From contig CBFIFP010000002.1 of assembly GCA_965661945.1 (NCBI GenBank), forward strand, positions 310,001 to 374,000: a stretch of DNA of 64,000 bases. Reading direction: 5' to 3'. A model generated the notes under the pieces. It ran no database searches and had not been told where the DNA came from. It worked only from the letters and a program-made list of their open reading frames with translations. Positions 24,735 to 33,272 of the stretch are shown one piece after another. The translations under genes were made by a program, and so were the position numbers. This DNA is from JAJRPT01 sp965661945 (lineage in GTDB: Bacteria > Bacteroidota > Ignavibacteria > Kapaibacteriales > UBA2268). Position 1 is the first letter of the stretch; each line of letters opens with the position of its first letter.

Positions 24735-26069
24735 ATGATTACAAGTAATTTAAAAAGAACAAAATTTCAAAGTGTTTTAAAAAATATTAATACTTTACAA
24801 AAAATTGGAAACCTCACCAATGTAGTTGGAATGGTATTAGAATCAAACGGTCCAAAAGCTCCTATAGGTGAAGTATGCATTTTAAGAAATGAAAAAGGCG
24901 AAGATGTTTCTAAAGCAGAAATTGTTGGATTTAAAGAAGGCAATAGAATTCTTTCAATGGTGCTTGGAGACACAAACAACATATCACCAAATATGGAAAT
25001 AGTTTCTACTGGTGAAGAATTTAAAATTAAAGTTTCAAACCACTTATTAGGAAGAGTTATAGACGGATTAGGTGAGCCAATTGACGATAAAAAATCTTTT
25101 CCCATCCAAGAAAAGCGCTCAATATACGCATCTCCTCCTAATCCATTAAAAAGAAAATCAATCACTGAGCCAATCTTTACTGGCGTTCGAGCAATAGACG
25201 GACTAATCTCAATTGGTAAAGGACAACGTGTTGGTATTTTTGCAGGTTCAGGTGTTGGGAAATCAACCTTATTAGGAATGATGGCAAAAAACTCATCTGC
25301 TGATGTAAATGTAATCTGCCTTGTTGGAGAAAGAGGAAGAGAAGTTAAAGAATTTATTGAAAATGACTTAGGAGAAGAAGGTTTAGAAAGGTCTGTTGTT
25401 ATAGTAGCCACATCAGACCAGCCAGCTTTAGTAAGAGTAAAAGCAGCTCTTGTAGCAACTACTATAGCCGAGTATTTCAGAGACCAAGGACTCGACGCAC
25501 TCCTTATGATGGACTCTGTTACTCGATTAGCGATGGCACAAAGAGAAGTAGGACTTGCAATCGGAGAACCTCCAACAACAAAAGGATACACACCTTCTTG
25601 TTTTTCTCTGATGCAAAAAGTTATGGAAAGAGCTGGAACTTCCGAAAAAGGTTCTATAACAGCATTATATACAGTACTTGTTGAAGGAGATGATTTTAAT
25701 GAACCAATATCTGATTCTGCTAGAGGAATACTTGATGGACATATAATGCTGACTCGAAAACTCGCTAATATGGGTCATTTCCCTGCTATAGATACTCTTG
25801 ATTCTATTAGTAGAGTAATGGGAAAAGTAGTTTTTGATGACCACTTAATTGCTGCAAGAAAAATTAAAGAACTTATGGCAACTTATAGAGAATCCGAAGA
25901 TTTAATATCTATTGGAGCATATCAAAAAGGTACTAACCCTAAAACAGATAAAGCAATAGAAATGTATGATAAAATTATTGAATTCCTTAAACAAGATAAT
26001 TACGATTCAACACCATGGGAAGAAACCATAGAATGGCTTAATAAACTATATCAATTAGCCGGAAAATAA
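24735..26069 (+). CDS. fliI: Flagellum-specific ATPase FliI
   Basis: 444 residues. Walker A GSGVGKST is at 171-178, with the flagellar/T3SS ATPase context RAIDGLISIGKGQRVGIFAG. Other marks are LVGERGREVKEFIENDLG, Walker B LDALLMMDSVTRLAMAQREV, and GEPPTTKGYTPSCFSLM. The start of the C-domain follows (TALYTVLVEGDDFNEPISDS). It energises unfolding and export of flagellar substrates. It is the last flagellar gene of this strand; fliJ, normally next, is at 8525-8947 on the other strand. Confidence 0.97.
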   Translation: MITSNLKRTKFQSVLKNINTLQKIGNLTNVVGMVLESNGPKAPIGEVCILRNEKGEDVSKAEIVGFKEGNRILSMVLGDTNNISPNMEIVSTGEEFKIKVSNHLLGRVIDGLGEPIDDKKSFPIQEKRSIYASPPNPLKRKSITEPIFTGVRAIDGLISIGKGQRVGIFAGSGVGKSTLLGMMAKNSSADVNVICLVGERGREVKEFIENDLGEEGLERSVVIVATSDQPALVRVKAALVATTIAEYFRDQGLDALLMMDSVTRLAMAQREVGLAIGEPPTTKGYTPSCFSLMQKVMERAGTSEKGSITALYTVLVEGDDFNEPISDSARGILDGHIMLTRKLANMGHFPAIDTLDSISRVMGKVVFDDHLIAARKIKELMATYRESEDLISIGAYQKGTNPKTDKAIEMYDKIIEFLKQDNYDSTPWEETIEWLNKLYQLAGK

Positions 26070-26104
26070 ATTTAAAATACACAATAATTAATTTAAAATA
26101 TTAA

Positions 26105-26761
26105 ATGAAAAAGTTTTCAAAAAGTATTAAAAATAGAAAAGAAAGAATGGTGGAAGTCTTAGATATTTTATCAAAAAAATATCCAGACGTTAAGATACAA
26201 TTAGACCACTCAAACACATTTGAACTATTAATTGCTACAATGCTATCGGCTCAATGTACAGATGCAAGAGTTAACATAGTAACAAAATCTTTATTTCAAA
26301 AGTATAAAACACCTAATGATTACCTTTTAGTTCCTCAGGAAGAATTAGAAAAAGACATTTTTTCAACAGGATTTTACAAAGCTAAAGCAAAAAATATAAA
26401 AGGTGCTTGTAAAGAGATTATAGCCAAACATAAAGGAGAAGTTCCTAATAACATTGATGATTTAGTAGAATTACCCGGCGTTGGTAGAAAAACAGCAAAT
26501 GTAGTTTTGGGACATGCTTTTGATACTCCTGGTGTAGTTGTGGATACTCACGTAAAAAGAATTTCAAATAAACTTGGAATGGTGAGTAGTGATGACGCAG
26601 TAAAAATCGAAAAAGAATTAGAAAAGTTAATTCCTATTGAGCTTTGGGTTATTTTCACACATTACTTTATTTCATTAGGAAGAGAAATATGTATAGCCAG
26701 AAGACCAAAATGTTCAAAATGTTTGATAAATCATTTATGCCCTTCTTCAGAGGTAAGTTGA
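26105..26761 (+). CDS. nth: Endonuclease III (DNA glycosylase/AP lyase)
   Basis: 218 residues, the standard length. The helix-hairpin-helix LPGVGRKTANVVLG supplies the catalytic Lys, VVDTHVKRISN supplies the catalytic Asp, and the C-terminal C-x6-C-x2-C-x5-C (CIARRPKCSKCLINHLC) binds the [4Fe-4S] cluster. It removes oxidised pyrimidines and nicks abasic sites. It starts 35 bases after fliI and may ride on the flagellar transcript. Its 3' end overlaps the convergent gene at 26747-27109 by 15 bases. Confidence 0.97.
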   Translation: MKKFSKSIKNRKERMVEVLDILSKKYPDVKIQLDHSNTFELLIATMLSAQCTDARVNIVTKSLFQKYKTPNDYLLVPQEELEKDIFSTGFYKAKAKNIKGACKEIIAKHKGEVPNNIDDLVELPGVGRKTANVVLGHAFDTPGVVVDTHVKRISNKLGMVSSDDAVKIEKELEKLIPIELWVIFTHYFISLGREICIARRPKCSKCLINHLCPSSEVS

Positions 26762-27109
26762 TAATTTATATTGACCGAAATGATAATTTGCAGAGATAGC
26801 AAATTCGTTTGCTTTTTCAATAGATTTTTTCTTTACAGGTATAATAATAGTATATTCATCAATTATTGGTAACTTATCCAAATTTTTTAAAGAATTAAGA
26901 GTTATACAAATTTTACTACTAAAAAATTTTTTAACAAATTCAATTTCTTCAATTTGAGAATAAGGAATAAAAATATCATAAACATCACCTTTTACCAAAC
27001 CAATATAATTATTTTGATATTCAAAGCTTAAGCCATTTTCATCGAAAGAGACCGAAGCACTAACCTCAGAAAAACCATTTATTGAATCACATTTGAATTG
27101 AAAAGCCAT
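26747..27109 (-). CDS. Small protein of unknown function, PH-like beta-rich fold suspected
   Basis: 120 residues, not recognised. It is predicted mainly beta-strand with one C-terminal helix (KKKSIEKANEFAISANYHFG). The order of strands with IPYSQIEEIEF followed by KICITL and YTIIIPVKK is reminiscent of bacterial PH-domain proteins. It has no signal peptide or membrane segment. It starts 11 bases after the acetoacetyl-CoA synthetase stop and is probably co-transcribed with it. Its 3' end overlaps nth by 15 bases on the opposite strand. Confidence 0.6.
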   Translation of the reverse strand: MAFQFKCDSINGFSEVSASVSFDENGLSFEYQNNYIGLVKGDVYDIFIPYSQIEEIEFVKKFFSSKICITLNSLKNLDKLPIIDEYTIIIPVKKKSIEKANEFAISANYHFGQYKLSTYL

Positions 27110-27120
27110 TTTCTAATACC

Positions 27121-29073
27121 TTATAATTCAAGATTAATAAACTGTTCTAAACTTTCGGGATTAGCAAGAGCCGAAGTATTATTTATTTCTAAACCATTGA
27201 GAATTTTGGTAACAGCAATCTCAACCTTTTTACCACTTTTAGTTACTGGCACTTCTTTGATTTCTTTAATCTTTTTTGGAATATGTCTGGGCGTTGCTCC
27301 ATCTTTTATTAAAGTTTTTATTTTGTGCTTTAACTCAGGAGTAAGTTCAAAACCATCTTGCATTACCACAAATAAAATAATTCTTATATCATCTTCATGC
27401 TTAGGACCAACAACCAAGCTATCTTTAACTTCTGGCATTGCCTCAACAATCCTATATATTTCTGCAGTTCCAATTCTAACCCCACCAGGGTTTAATGTTG
27501 AGTCAGACCTTCCTAAAATTACTAACCCACCATTGGAAGTAACTTTTACAAAATCACCGTGTCTCCAAACATTTGGAAAATAATCAAAATATGCATCAAA
27601 GTATTTTTGGTTGTTCTCATCATTCCAAAAATAAATTGGCATAGATGGAAATGGTTCTAAACAAACTAACTCTCCAGTTTGATTTATTAAAGATGTTTTT
27701 TCTTCGCTCCAACTCTCCACTTTCATTCCCAATCCAATTGATTGCAGTTCTTCGGTGTAAACCGGAAGCATAGGGTTCCCAAGAGCAAAACAACCAATTA
27801 TATCAGTTCCACCTGAAATAGAACTTAACCTAACATCTTCTTTAATTGAATTATATACATAATCAAAGTTTTCCGAACTCAAAGGAGAACCAGTTGAAAG
27901 AATTACTTTTAACGAACTTAAATCATTATTTTTTTTTGGAACTAATCCAGATTTTTGAGCTGCTGTTAAGAATTTTGGAGATGTTCCAAAAATATTCAAT
28001 CGTTCTTTTTCAATAGCATCAAAAAGTATATTCAAATTCGGAAATGATGGAGAACCATCAAATAAAAATATAGTTGCTCCAATACTTAAACTTGAAACAA
28101 GCCAATTCCACATCATCCAACCACAAGTAGTGAAATATGATATCCTATCTTCCCTTTTTAAATCAGTATGAAGATATAACTCTTTCCAGTGTTGGAGTAA
28201 TGTACCCCCAACTCCATGAACAATGCACTTGGGGGTGCCAGTTGTTCCCGAAGAATACATGATATATAAAGGGCTATCAAAATCAACTTGCTTAAAAATT
28301 AATTCTTTATCTTGGTTTTCTTGAAGTTTATCCCATGTAATAAATTTAGAATTAGAAACTGGGTGATCAATTTCTACTTTATCAATTATAATTGTTTTTT
28401 CAATAGAGCTTATATCATTAGTAACTTCTGAAATTTTATCTAAGCAATTAAATATTTTACCATTATAAGAATAACCATTCACCGAAAATAAAATTTTGGG
28501 GTTTATCTGACCAAATCTATCCATTATTCCTTGGTAACCAAAATCTGGAGAACAAGATGACCAAATGGCTCCTATAGATGTAGTTGCAAGCATAGCAATT
28601 ACAGTTTCTGGTGTATTACTAACATAACCAGCCACAACATCACCTTTCTTTACTCCAAGATAACGCAAGCCATTTGCCACAAAAGCAACTTTTTCTTTGA
28701 GTACTTTATAAGTTATTCTTAAAGCTTGCTCGTTTTCTGCCCAATGAATAATTGCAATTGTATCGTCGTCATATTTTAATAAATTTTCTGCAAAGTTAAG
28801 TTTAGCACCCTCGAACCATTTAGGTCGTGGTATATTAAAATCTTTTTCATCTGGTTTAGATGTAATAGAATCATAAGGTTTTGATAATTTTATATCTGAA
28901 TATTTAAGAATTGCTTCCCAAAAATTTTCTATGTGATGTATTGACCAATCATATAAATCACTATAATCATTAAAGTTTTTGTTGTGTTCTTTGTTAATAT
29001 ATTCAATAAATTTAAAAAGATTACTGTTTTCTATATCTTGTTTTTTGGGTTGCCAAAGTGGTGTTTTTAACAT
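27121..29073 (-). CDS. Acetoacetyl-CoA synthetase
   Basis: 650 residues, usual for AacS. The N-terminal segment (TPLWQPKKQDIENSNLFKFI) and linker (PRPWF-like PRPKWFEGAKLNFAEN) are characteristic of AacS rather than acetyl-CoA synthetase. The AMP-binding motif is YIMYSSGTTGTPKCIVHG, followed by TTCGWMMWNWLVSSL and RHGDFVKVTSNGGLVILGRS. The C-terminal catalytic loop is PVTKSGKKVEIAVTKILNG. It activates acetoacetate to acetoacetyl-CoA with ATP, linking ketone-body or PHB-type carbon to isoprenoids and lipids; the isoprenoid/carotenoid genes lie just upstream. A 176-base spacer separates it from them. Confidence 0.93.
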   Translation of the reverse strand: MLKTPLWQPKKQDIENSNLFKFIEYINKEHNKNFNDYSDLYDWSIHHIENFWEAILKYSDIKLSKPYDSITSKPDEKDFNIPRPKWFEGAKLNFAENLLKYDDDTIAIIHWAENEQALRITYKVLKEKVAFVANGLRYLGVKKGDVVAGYVSNTPETVIAMLATTSIGAIWSSCSPDFGYQGIMDRFGQINPKILFSVNGYSYNGKIFNCLDKISEVTNDISSIEKTIIIDKVEIDHPVSNSKFITWDKLQENQDKELIFKQVDFDSPLYIMYSSGTTGTPKCIVHGVGGTLLQHWKELYLHTDLKREDRISYFTTCGWMMWNWLVSSLSIGATIFLFDGSPSFPNLNILFDAIEKERLNIFGTSPKFLTAAQKSGLVPKKNNDLSSLKVILSTGSPLSSENFDYVYNSIKEDVRLSSISGGTDIIGCFALGNPMLPVYTEELQSIGLGMKVESWSEEKTSLINQTGELVCLEPFPSMPIYFWNDENNQKYFDAYFDYFPNVWRHGDFVKVTSNGGLVILGRSDSTLNPGGVRIGTAEIYRIVEAMPEVKDSLVVGPKHEDDIRIILFVVMQDGFELTPELKHKIKTLIKDGATPRHIPKKIKEIKEVPVTKSGKKVEIAVTKILNGLEINNTSALANPESLEQFINLEL

Positions 29074-29171
29074 AAAATTTCTCGATTTGTTCTATTTTAT
29101 TAAACTAAATTAGCAAAAAAATTATAAATAGTATTAATTAATCAAAAAAATATATTGAACATCCATTCAAT

Positions 29172-29210
29172 AAGATAGTAAATATGAAAGATAGTAAATA
29201 TGAAGATACT
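29172..29210. repeat. Short tandem repeat, 16-bp unit
   Basis: Two exact copies of AAGATAGTAAATATGA (29172-29187 and 29188-29203) are followed by a partial third copy. It sits in the spacer between the helical-repeat protein and acetoacetyl-CoA synthetase. No function is evident. Confidence 0.6.
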
Positions 29211-29249
29211 AAACCGGCTTTAAAATGAAATAAATTACAAATCTGGATT

Positions 29250-29771
29250 CTAAATGTTATTTAAAATACTTTTGAGCTTGTCTTTTTCTATTTTAGTTAA
29301 TTCGATATTTTTGTCAATGAAATCCAAGGCATTTTTTAATAGTTTTTTATTTTCATAATCTAAACTAGCTATTTTTAGTATCTTTTTAAATGCTGTTTCT
29401 GCATTTTTAGATTTATTAAAGAAAAATGGAAGATAATAATAAGTAGAGCCATAAATAAATAAAGCTTCAATGTTATCTTGATTATTATTTATCCATTTAT
29501 CAAGAATATCCATTCCAGCATTTGCATAATCCAATTTTGATTGCGGCCAAAAAGCATATTTTGCTTTTACCATCTCTAAACTTCCAATATAAATCATCGA
29601 TAAATTTTTTTGTTCTGGATATTTTACAGAAAGTATTTCGAATTCCTTAATAGCCGGCTCTAAAAATTGCTCTTTTTCTGTTGCTTGATAATATAATTTC
29701 CTTGCTTTGTCTAAATCAATATCCAAATTGTTACCAAATAAAATTGTACTTAAAATATATAATAAAATCAT
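29250..29771 (-). CDS. Helical (TPR-like) protein in the carotenoid operon
   Basis: 173 residues, not a named family. An N-terminal hydrophobic stretch (about 1-15) suggests a signal peptide. The rest is predicted all-helical, with TPR-like features (ARKLYYQATEKEQFLEPAIK, then NAETAFKKILKIASLDYENK) and aromatic-rich loops (YYYLPFF). Its ATG overlaps the lycopene cyclase stop by 4 bases, so it is translationally coupled to carotenoid genes. A periplasmic or membrane-associated scaffold is possible but unproven. Confidence 0.6.
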   Translation of the reverse strand: MILLYILSTILFGNNLDIDLDKARKLYYQATEKEQFLEPAIKEFEILSVKYPEQKNLSMIYIGSLEMVKAKYAFWPQSKLDYANAGMDILDKWINNNQDNIEALFIYGSTYYYLPFFFNKSKNAETAFKKILKIASLDYENKKLLKNALDFIDKNIELTKIEKDKLKSILNNI

Positions 29772-30427
29772 TTTCTTTTCTCTAGAATTTCATAAATATA
29801 AACAACTTGCAACATCATTAAAAGACCATAGAATATATCTTCTACAGGAATAGTACCTATTCTAATAGATAAATTCTCTGCGTTATTATATATTACTACA
29901 GGAGTTGCAGTTAATACTCCATTTACTATAAAAAAGGGCAAAAGTGACAATAAATAAGAAATATAAAACTTAGATAAGTAATCTTTTTTGAAAGTAAAAA
30001 GTAAAAACATTAATAAGGAAATAAATGTAATTTGAGTATATAATCCGTTTTCTAAAAATATCAAACCGGAAAGCATTAAAACTATTAAAAATATAGTAAT
30101 GTACTTATGATTATAATCTTTTTTTATAAAAAATTTAACATTTTCATATATAAAAAGGCAGGCAAATGGGACAAAAATAAAAAACAACCACTCCTCTAGA
30201 GGTAAATGAAATATTTTAAATCCAATGTAATAATCAGGATTAAACTCCCAAACTCTGTTAATTGTAAATAATATATCCCAGGTAATAAAAAAAATCATCA
30301 TTGGTATAATAGAAATAATAAAGTTTTTCCATTTACTTTTGAAATTAATGTTTTTTTCAAAACTCATTACAAAAGGTCCAAGAAAAGTAAAAATCATAAG
30401 AGCAAGATATGTATAATTACCAAGCAC
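29768..30427 (-). CDS. Lycopene cyclase (CrtYcd-type membrane protein)
   Basis: 219 residues with about seven membrane helices. Two copies of the lycopene-cyclase domain motif are visible: PLEEWLFFIFVPFACLFIYE (76-95), and PVEDIFYGLLMMLQVVYIYE near the C-terminus. These are the hallmark of the CrtYc/CrtYd family, here with both halves in one chain. It closes the ends of lycopene to beta-ionone rings. The start is GTG and directly abuts the polyprenyl synthase stop. The operon partners crtZ and a prenyl synthase support a carotenoid role. Confidence 0.87.
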   Translation of the reverse strand: MLGNYTYLALMIFTFLGPFVMSFEKNINFKSKWKNFIISIIPMMIFFITWDILFTINRVWEFNPDYYIGFKIFHLPLEEWLFFIFVPFACLFIYENVKFFIKKDYNHKYITIFLIVLMLSGLIFLENGLYTQITFISLLMFLLFTFKKDYLSKFYISYLLSLLPFFIVNGVLTATPVVIYNNAENLSIRIGTIPVEDIFYGLLMMLQVVYIYEILEKRK

Positions 30428-31408
30428 TTAAAATTTCCTGTGTTTAGTTAAATAAATAATTTTTTTTAACATCAATGTATAATCATTTTGCTCTATTTTA
30501 TTTAAACTATCTTCTGCTTTTTGATAATACATCTCAAACAATTCTTTTGCTTCATTCAAAACGCCTAACTTATTAATTACATTTAAGATTTTATCTATAT
30601 TTTCATTTTCTAAACCATCTTCATTATAAAACTTATCTATTATTGAAACATCATCTGAATCAGTTGCTAATTCTTTACTTCTAATAATCATAAAAGTTTT
30701 TTTACCTTCAACTATATCCTGACCTATAACTTTACCACTTTCATTACTAGTCAAATCTAAGTAATCATCCTGAATCTGAAATGCTAGTCCTAATGAATAA
30801 GCAAATTCTTCCATTATTTTTACTTGCTCTTTATTCGCCTCACCACAGTAACAGCCCATCACAACAGAAGTCCTTATCAAATTAGCGGTTTTTTTGCCTA
30901 TCATTTCTAAATAATTTTCTACTGTAATATTTCTTCGAATATTATATTCAACATCAAGAGCTTGCCCTTCGCAAACTACAATCAAACTATCCATAAAAAG
31001 TTCTTGTATTTTTTCTTGATATTCTAAAATATTATTTTTTGGCATCAACTGGCAAGCATACCCAATCATTATATCACCAACTAAAATACCAATAGGTATG
31101 TTCCACTTTTTATGTATTGTCTCTTTGCCCCTTCTTAGTGGCGAAGAATCCATAATATCATCGTGAACTAAAGTAAAATTATGCAAAATCTCTAAACTCA
31201 CACCACAATCAACAGCATTATATGGGTTTCCACCAACGGCACCAGCTGAAAGCATAGAAAGAATAGGTCTTAATCTTTTACCACCATTTTCAATTAAATA
31301 TATAAATGGGTCTTTTAATATTTTAGGTTTGGTATTATTTGCTACTTCAAATAATCTTTTCTGTATAACCTGATAAAATTCTTTGTAAGTAGTTTCAAAA
31401 TTATTCAT
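30428..31408 (-). CDS. Polyprenyl (probably geranylgeranyl) diphosphate synthase
   Basis: 326 residues. The first Asp-rich motif DDIMD (83-87) lies in LVHDDIMDSSPLRRGKETIH, and the second, DDYLD, lies in FQIQDDYLD (about 215-222). GGKRLRPIL (42-50) binds isopentenyl diphosphate. It chains C5 units into longer prenyl diphosphates. Tight packing between crtZ and lycopene cyclase makes GGPP for carotenoids the likely product; chain length cannot be fixed from sequence, and a quinone-tail synthase is the alternative. Its stop abuts the next start with no spacer. Confidence 0.9.
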   Translation of the reverse strand: MNNFETTYKEFYQVIQKRLFEVANNTKPKILKDPFIYLIENGGKRLRPILSMLSAGAVGGNPYNAVDCGVSLEILHNFTLVHDDIMDSSPLRRGKETIHKKWNIPIGILVGDIMIGYACQLMPKNNILEYQEKIQELFMDSLIVVCEGQALDVEYNIRRNITVENYLEMIGKKTANLIRTSVVMGCYCGEANKEQVKIMEEFAYSLGLAFQIQDDYLDLTSNESGKVIGQDIVEGKKTFMIIRSKELATDSDDVSIIDKFYNEDGLENENIDKILNVINKLGVLNEAKELFEMYYQKAEDSLNKIEQNDYTLMLKKIIYLTKHRKF

Positions 31409-31870
31409 TTATTTAACCTTTTCATAATATTTCTTATTAACTATTAGCATACCAAATGATTCACCTTTTTCTTTTCCAACATTTGAGTGATGCATTTTAT
31501 GAGCATATTGCAAAACTTTTAAATATCTATTATTAAGATTACCAAATAAAAACTTTCTTAGTTTTGGTAAACGTCTATGAATTAAAACCTCATGGACTAA
31601 AAAATAAGCTATTCCATAAAGCAATATTCCAAATCCAATCCACATTTTGAAATCAAAACCATTCATCATTCCAGTCATAATAAGCAAACTACTTGGAACA
31701 GCAAATATCAAAAAGAAAGTATCATTCTTCTCGAAAAAACCCTTTTGTTTGTTATGATGGTCAAAATGTAAATTCCATAAAAATCCGTGCATAACGAATT
31801 TATGCGTGAACCATGCCATAAATTCCATTATAAAAAAAGTAGAAATGAGTATTAGAATGTTTATTATCAT
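31409..31870 (-). CDS. crtZ: Beta-carotene hydroxylase (CrtZ-type)
   Basis: 153 residues from the ATG at 31870 (an in-frame TTG at 31879 would add three). Four His clusters of the fatty-acid hydroxylase superfamily are visible: HKFVMH, HFDHH, HEVLIH and HKMHH. They bind the di-iron centre, and the spacing matches CrtZ. It hydroxylates the beta-ionone rings of beta-carotene to zeaxanthin-type carotenoids at the membrane. It is the first gene of crtZ - prenyl synthase - lycopene cyclase - helical protein. Phytoene synthase and desaturase are not in the window. Confidence 0.9.
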   Translation of the reverse strand: MIINILILISTFFIMEFMAWFTHKFVMHGFLWNLHFDHHNKQKGFFEKNDTFFLIFAVPSSLLIMTGMMNGFDFKMWIGFGILLYGIAYFLVHEVLIHRRLPKLRKFLFGNLNNRYLKVLQYAHKMHHSNVGKEKGESFGMLIVNKKYYEKVK

Positions 31871-32005
31871 ATAATTCAATAGTAAAAAAACTCAATAGAC
31901 GGATTTAATAATTTAAAATTGAAAAACAATAAAAAAAAGAATTTAACAAATTTTATAATTGAAGATATATATAAAATCAAAAGTGAAGTTTATAAAATAG
32001 CAAAA

Positions 32006-33067
32006 TTATACTTCATCATCATCGGGAATCAAAAGCCCTTGTTTTTTTGCTCTATATTCCCAGTTTTTACGAGCAAATTTCTGCATATCTTCAATAAAAT
32101 CTGACTCATCTGTAATTTCAATTCCAAGAATTGTCTCTATAACATCTTCCATAGTAACAATTCCAGCCAAACCTTTGTGTGAATCAACTATTACAGCTAT
32201 ATGATCTTTATTTTCCATTAATATTTGGTATAATTCAGGTATTGGAGTTGTATCAGTAATCTTTCTTATAACTCTTTTGCAAGTTGTAAGAGTCTTATCT
32301 CCATTTCCTTGAATTATATTGAGTAAAATATCATCTTTAAGAACATAACCTGTAATATTTTCTTTATCATCTAAATAAATAGGTATTCTAGAAAAATGCT
32401 TCGCAGAACCTTTATCATATAGATTTTTAATAGTAGAGTTTTCATCAGCAATATTTATGACAGTTCTTGGAGTCATAATATCTTTGGCTTGTATCTCCGA
32501 AAACTGCAATAAGTTCTTAATTATCTTTGACTCATTTAAGTTTAAAACTCCCTCTTTAACGCTCAAATCGCTTAATATAGCAATATCTTGCTTGCTGAGT
32601 TCCTGACTCGTACTTGATTTTTTAAATATTTTAGTTATAAATTGAAGTACCCAAACAAAAGGATATAATACAATATATAAGAATCTCAACACATAACTTG
32701 CAAAGGGAGCAAGTTTTTGCCAGTAAGTAGCGCCTATTGTTTTTGGTATAATTTCAGAAAATATCAAAATAAGAATTGTAACTATAATTGAAACAAGAGT
32801 GATATATTTATCCCCCCATATTTCTTGTGCGGAGACACCTACGCCTGCGGCACCAATTGTATTAGCGAAAGTGTTCAATGTTAAAATTGCAATTAACGGC
32901 TTTTCAATATCCTTTTTAAAGGAATTAAGAATTTTAGCAAATTTCTTCTTTTTCTCCAGTTGAATAATAATATACGAGGGAGTTATACTCAATATCATTG
33001 ATTCTAACAGTGAGCAAATAAAAGAAATAACAAGTGCTAATGCTAAGTAAAAAAGTAAATTTTCCAA
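32006..33067 (-). CDS. CNNM/DUF21 and CBS-domain membrane protein (hemolysin C / CorC-like)
   Basis: 353 residues. The DUF21/CNNM transmembrane domain occupies about 1-170 (ALALVISFICSLLESMILSI; LNTFANTIGAAGVG; IFSEIIPKTIGATYWQKLAP). Two CBS domains follow (about 195-320; AKDIMTPRTVINIADENSTI, then GLAIVTMEDVIETILGIEI-like GLAGIVTMEDVIETILGIEI). It ends soon after, without the C-terminal CorC_HlyC domain of many relatives. The family is implicated in Mg/Co ion efflux or homeostasis; the transported ion is not determined here. The start appears to be TTG at 33067. It is the likely first gene of a minus-strand unit. Confidence 0.88.
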   Translation of the reverse strand: MENLLFYLALALVISFICSLLESMILSITPSYIIIQLEKKKKFAKILNSFKKDIEKPLIAILTLNTFANTIGAAGVGVSAQEIWGDKYITLVSIIVTILILIFSEIIPKTIGATYWQKLAPFASYVLRFLYIVLYPFVWVLQFITKIFKKSSTSQELSKQDIAILSDLSVKEGVLNLNESKIIKNLLQFSEIQAKDIMTPRTVINIADENSTIKNLYDKGSAKHFSRIPIYLDDKENITGYVLKDDILLNIIQGNGDKTLTTCKRVIRKITDTTPIPELYQILMENKDHIAVIVDSHKGLAGIVTMEDVIETILGIEITDESDFIEDMQKFARKNWEYRAKKQGLLIPDDDEV

Positions 33068-33272
33068 CTATTTTTTTTTTTTTTCAAAAAATATTATGCT
33101 AAACAAACAAAAAATATCAACTATTCCAAATTATATTTTTATTTGGACTATTTAATTATCTTAGAATTATTTATAATTTTAAGTTTATTTCCCATTTTTT
33201 TTTCAATACCTTTTTTTTATCATCTCTTTTCCATAATATTACATATTCTATTTTACAAATTTTGAAATTTTA

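Noticed and set aside
24767..25591. 274-codon open frame antisense to fliI
   Set aside because: Long, but composed of Ser/Pro/Ile antisense residues with no family features and no ribosome site; fliI is certain.
29172..29210. Tandem repeat as CRISPR or regulatory iteron
   Set aside because: Only two 16-base copies without spacers; too short for either.
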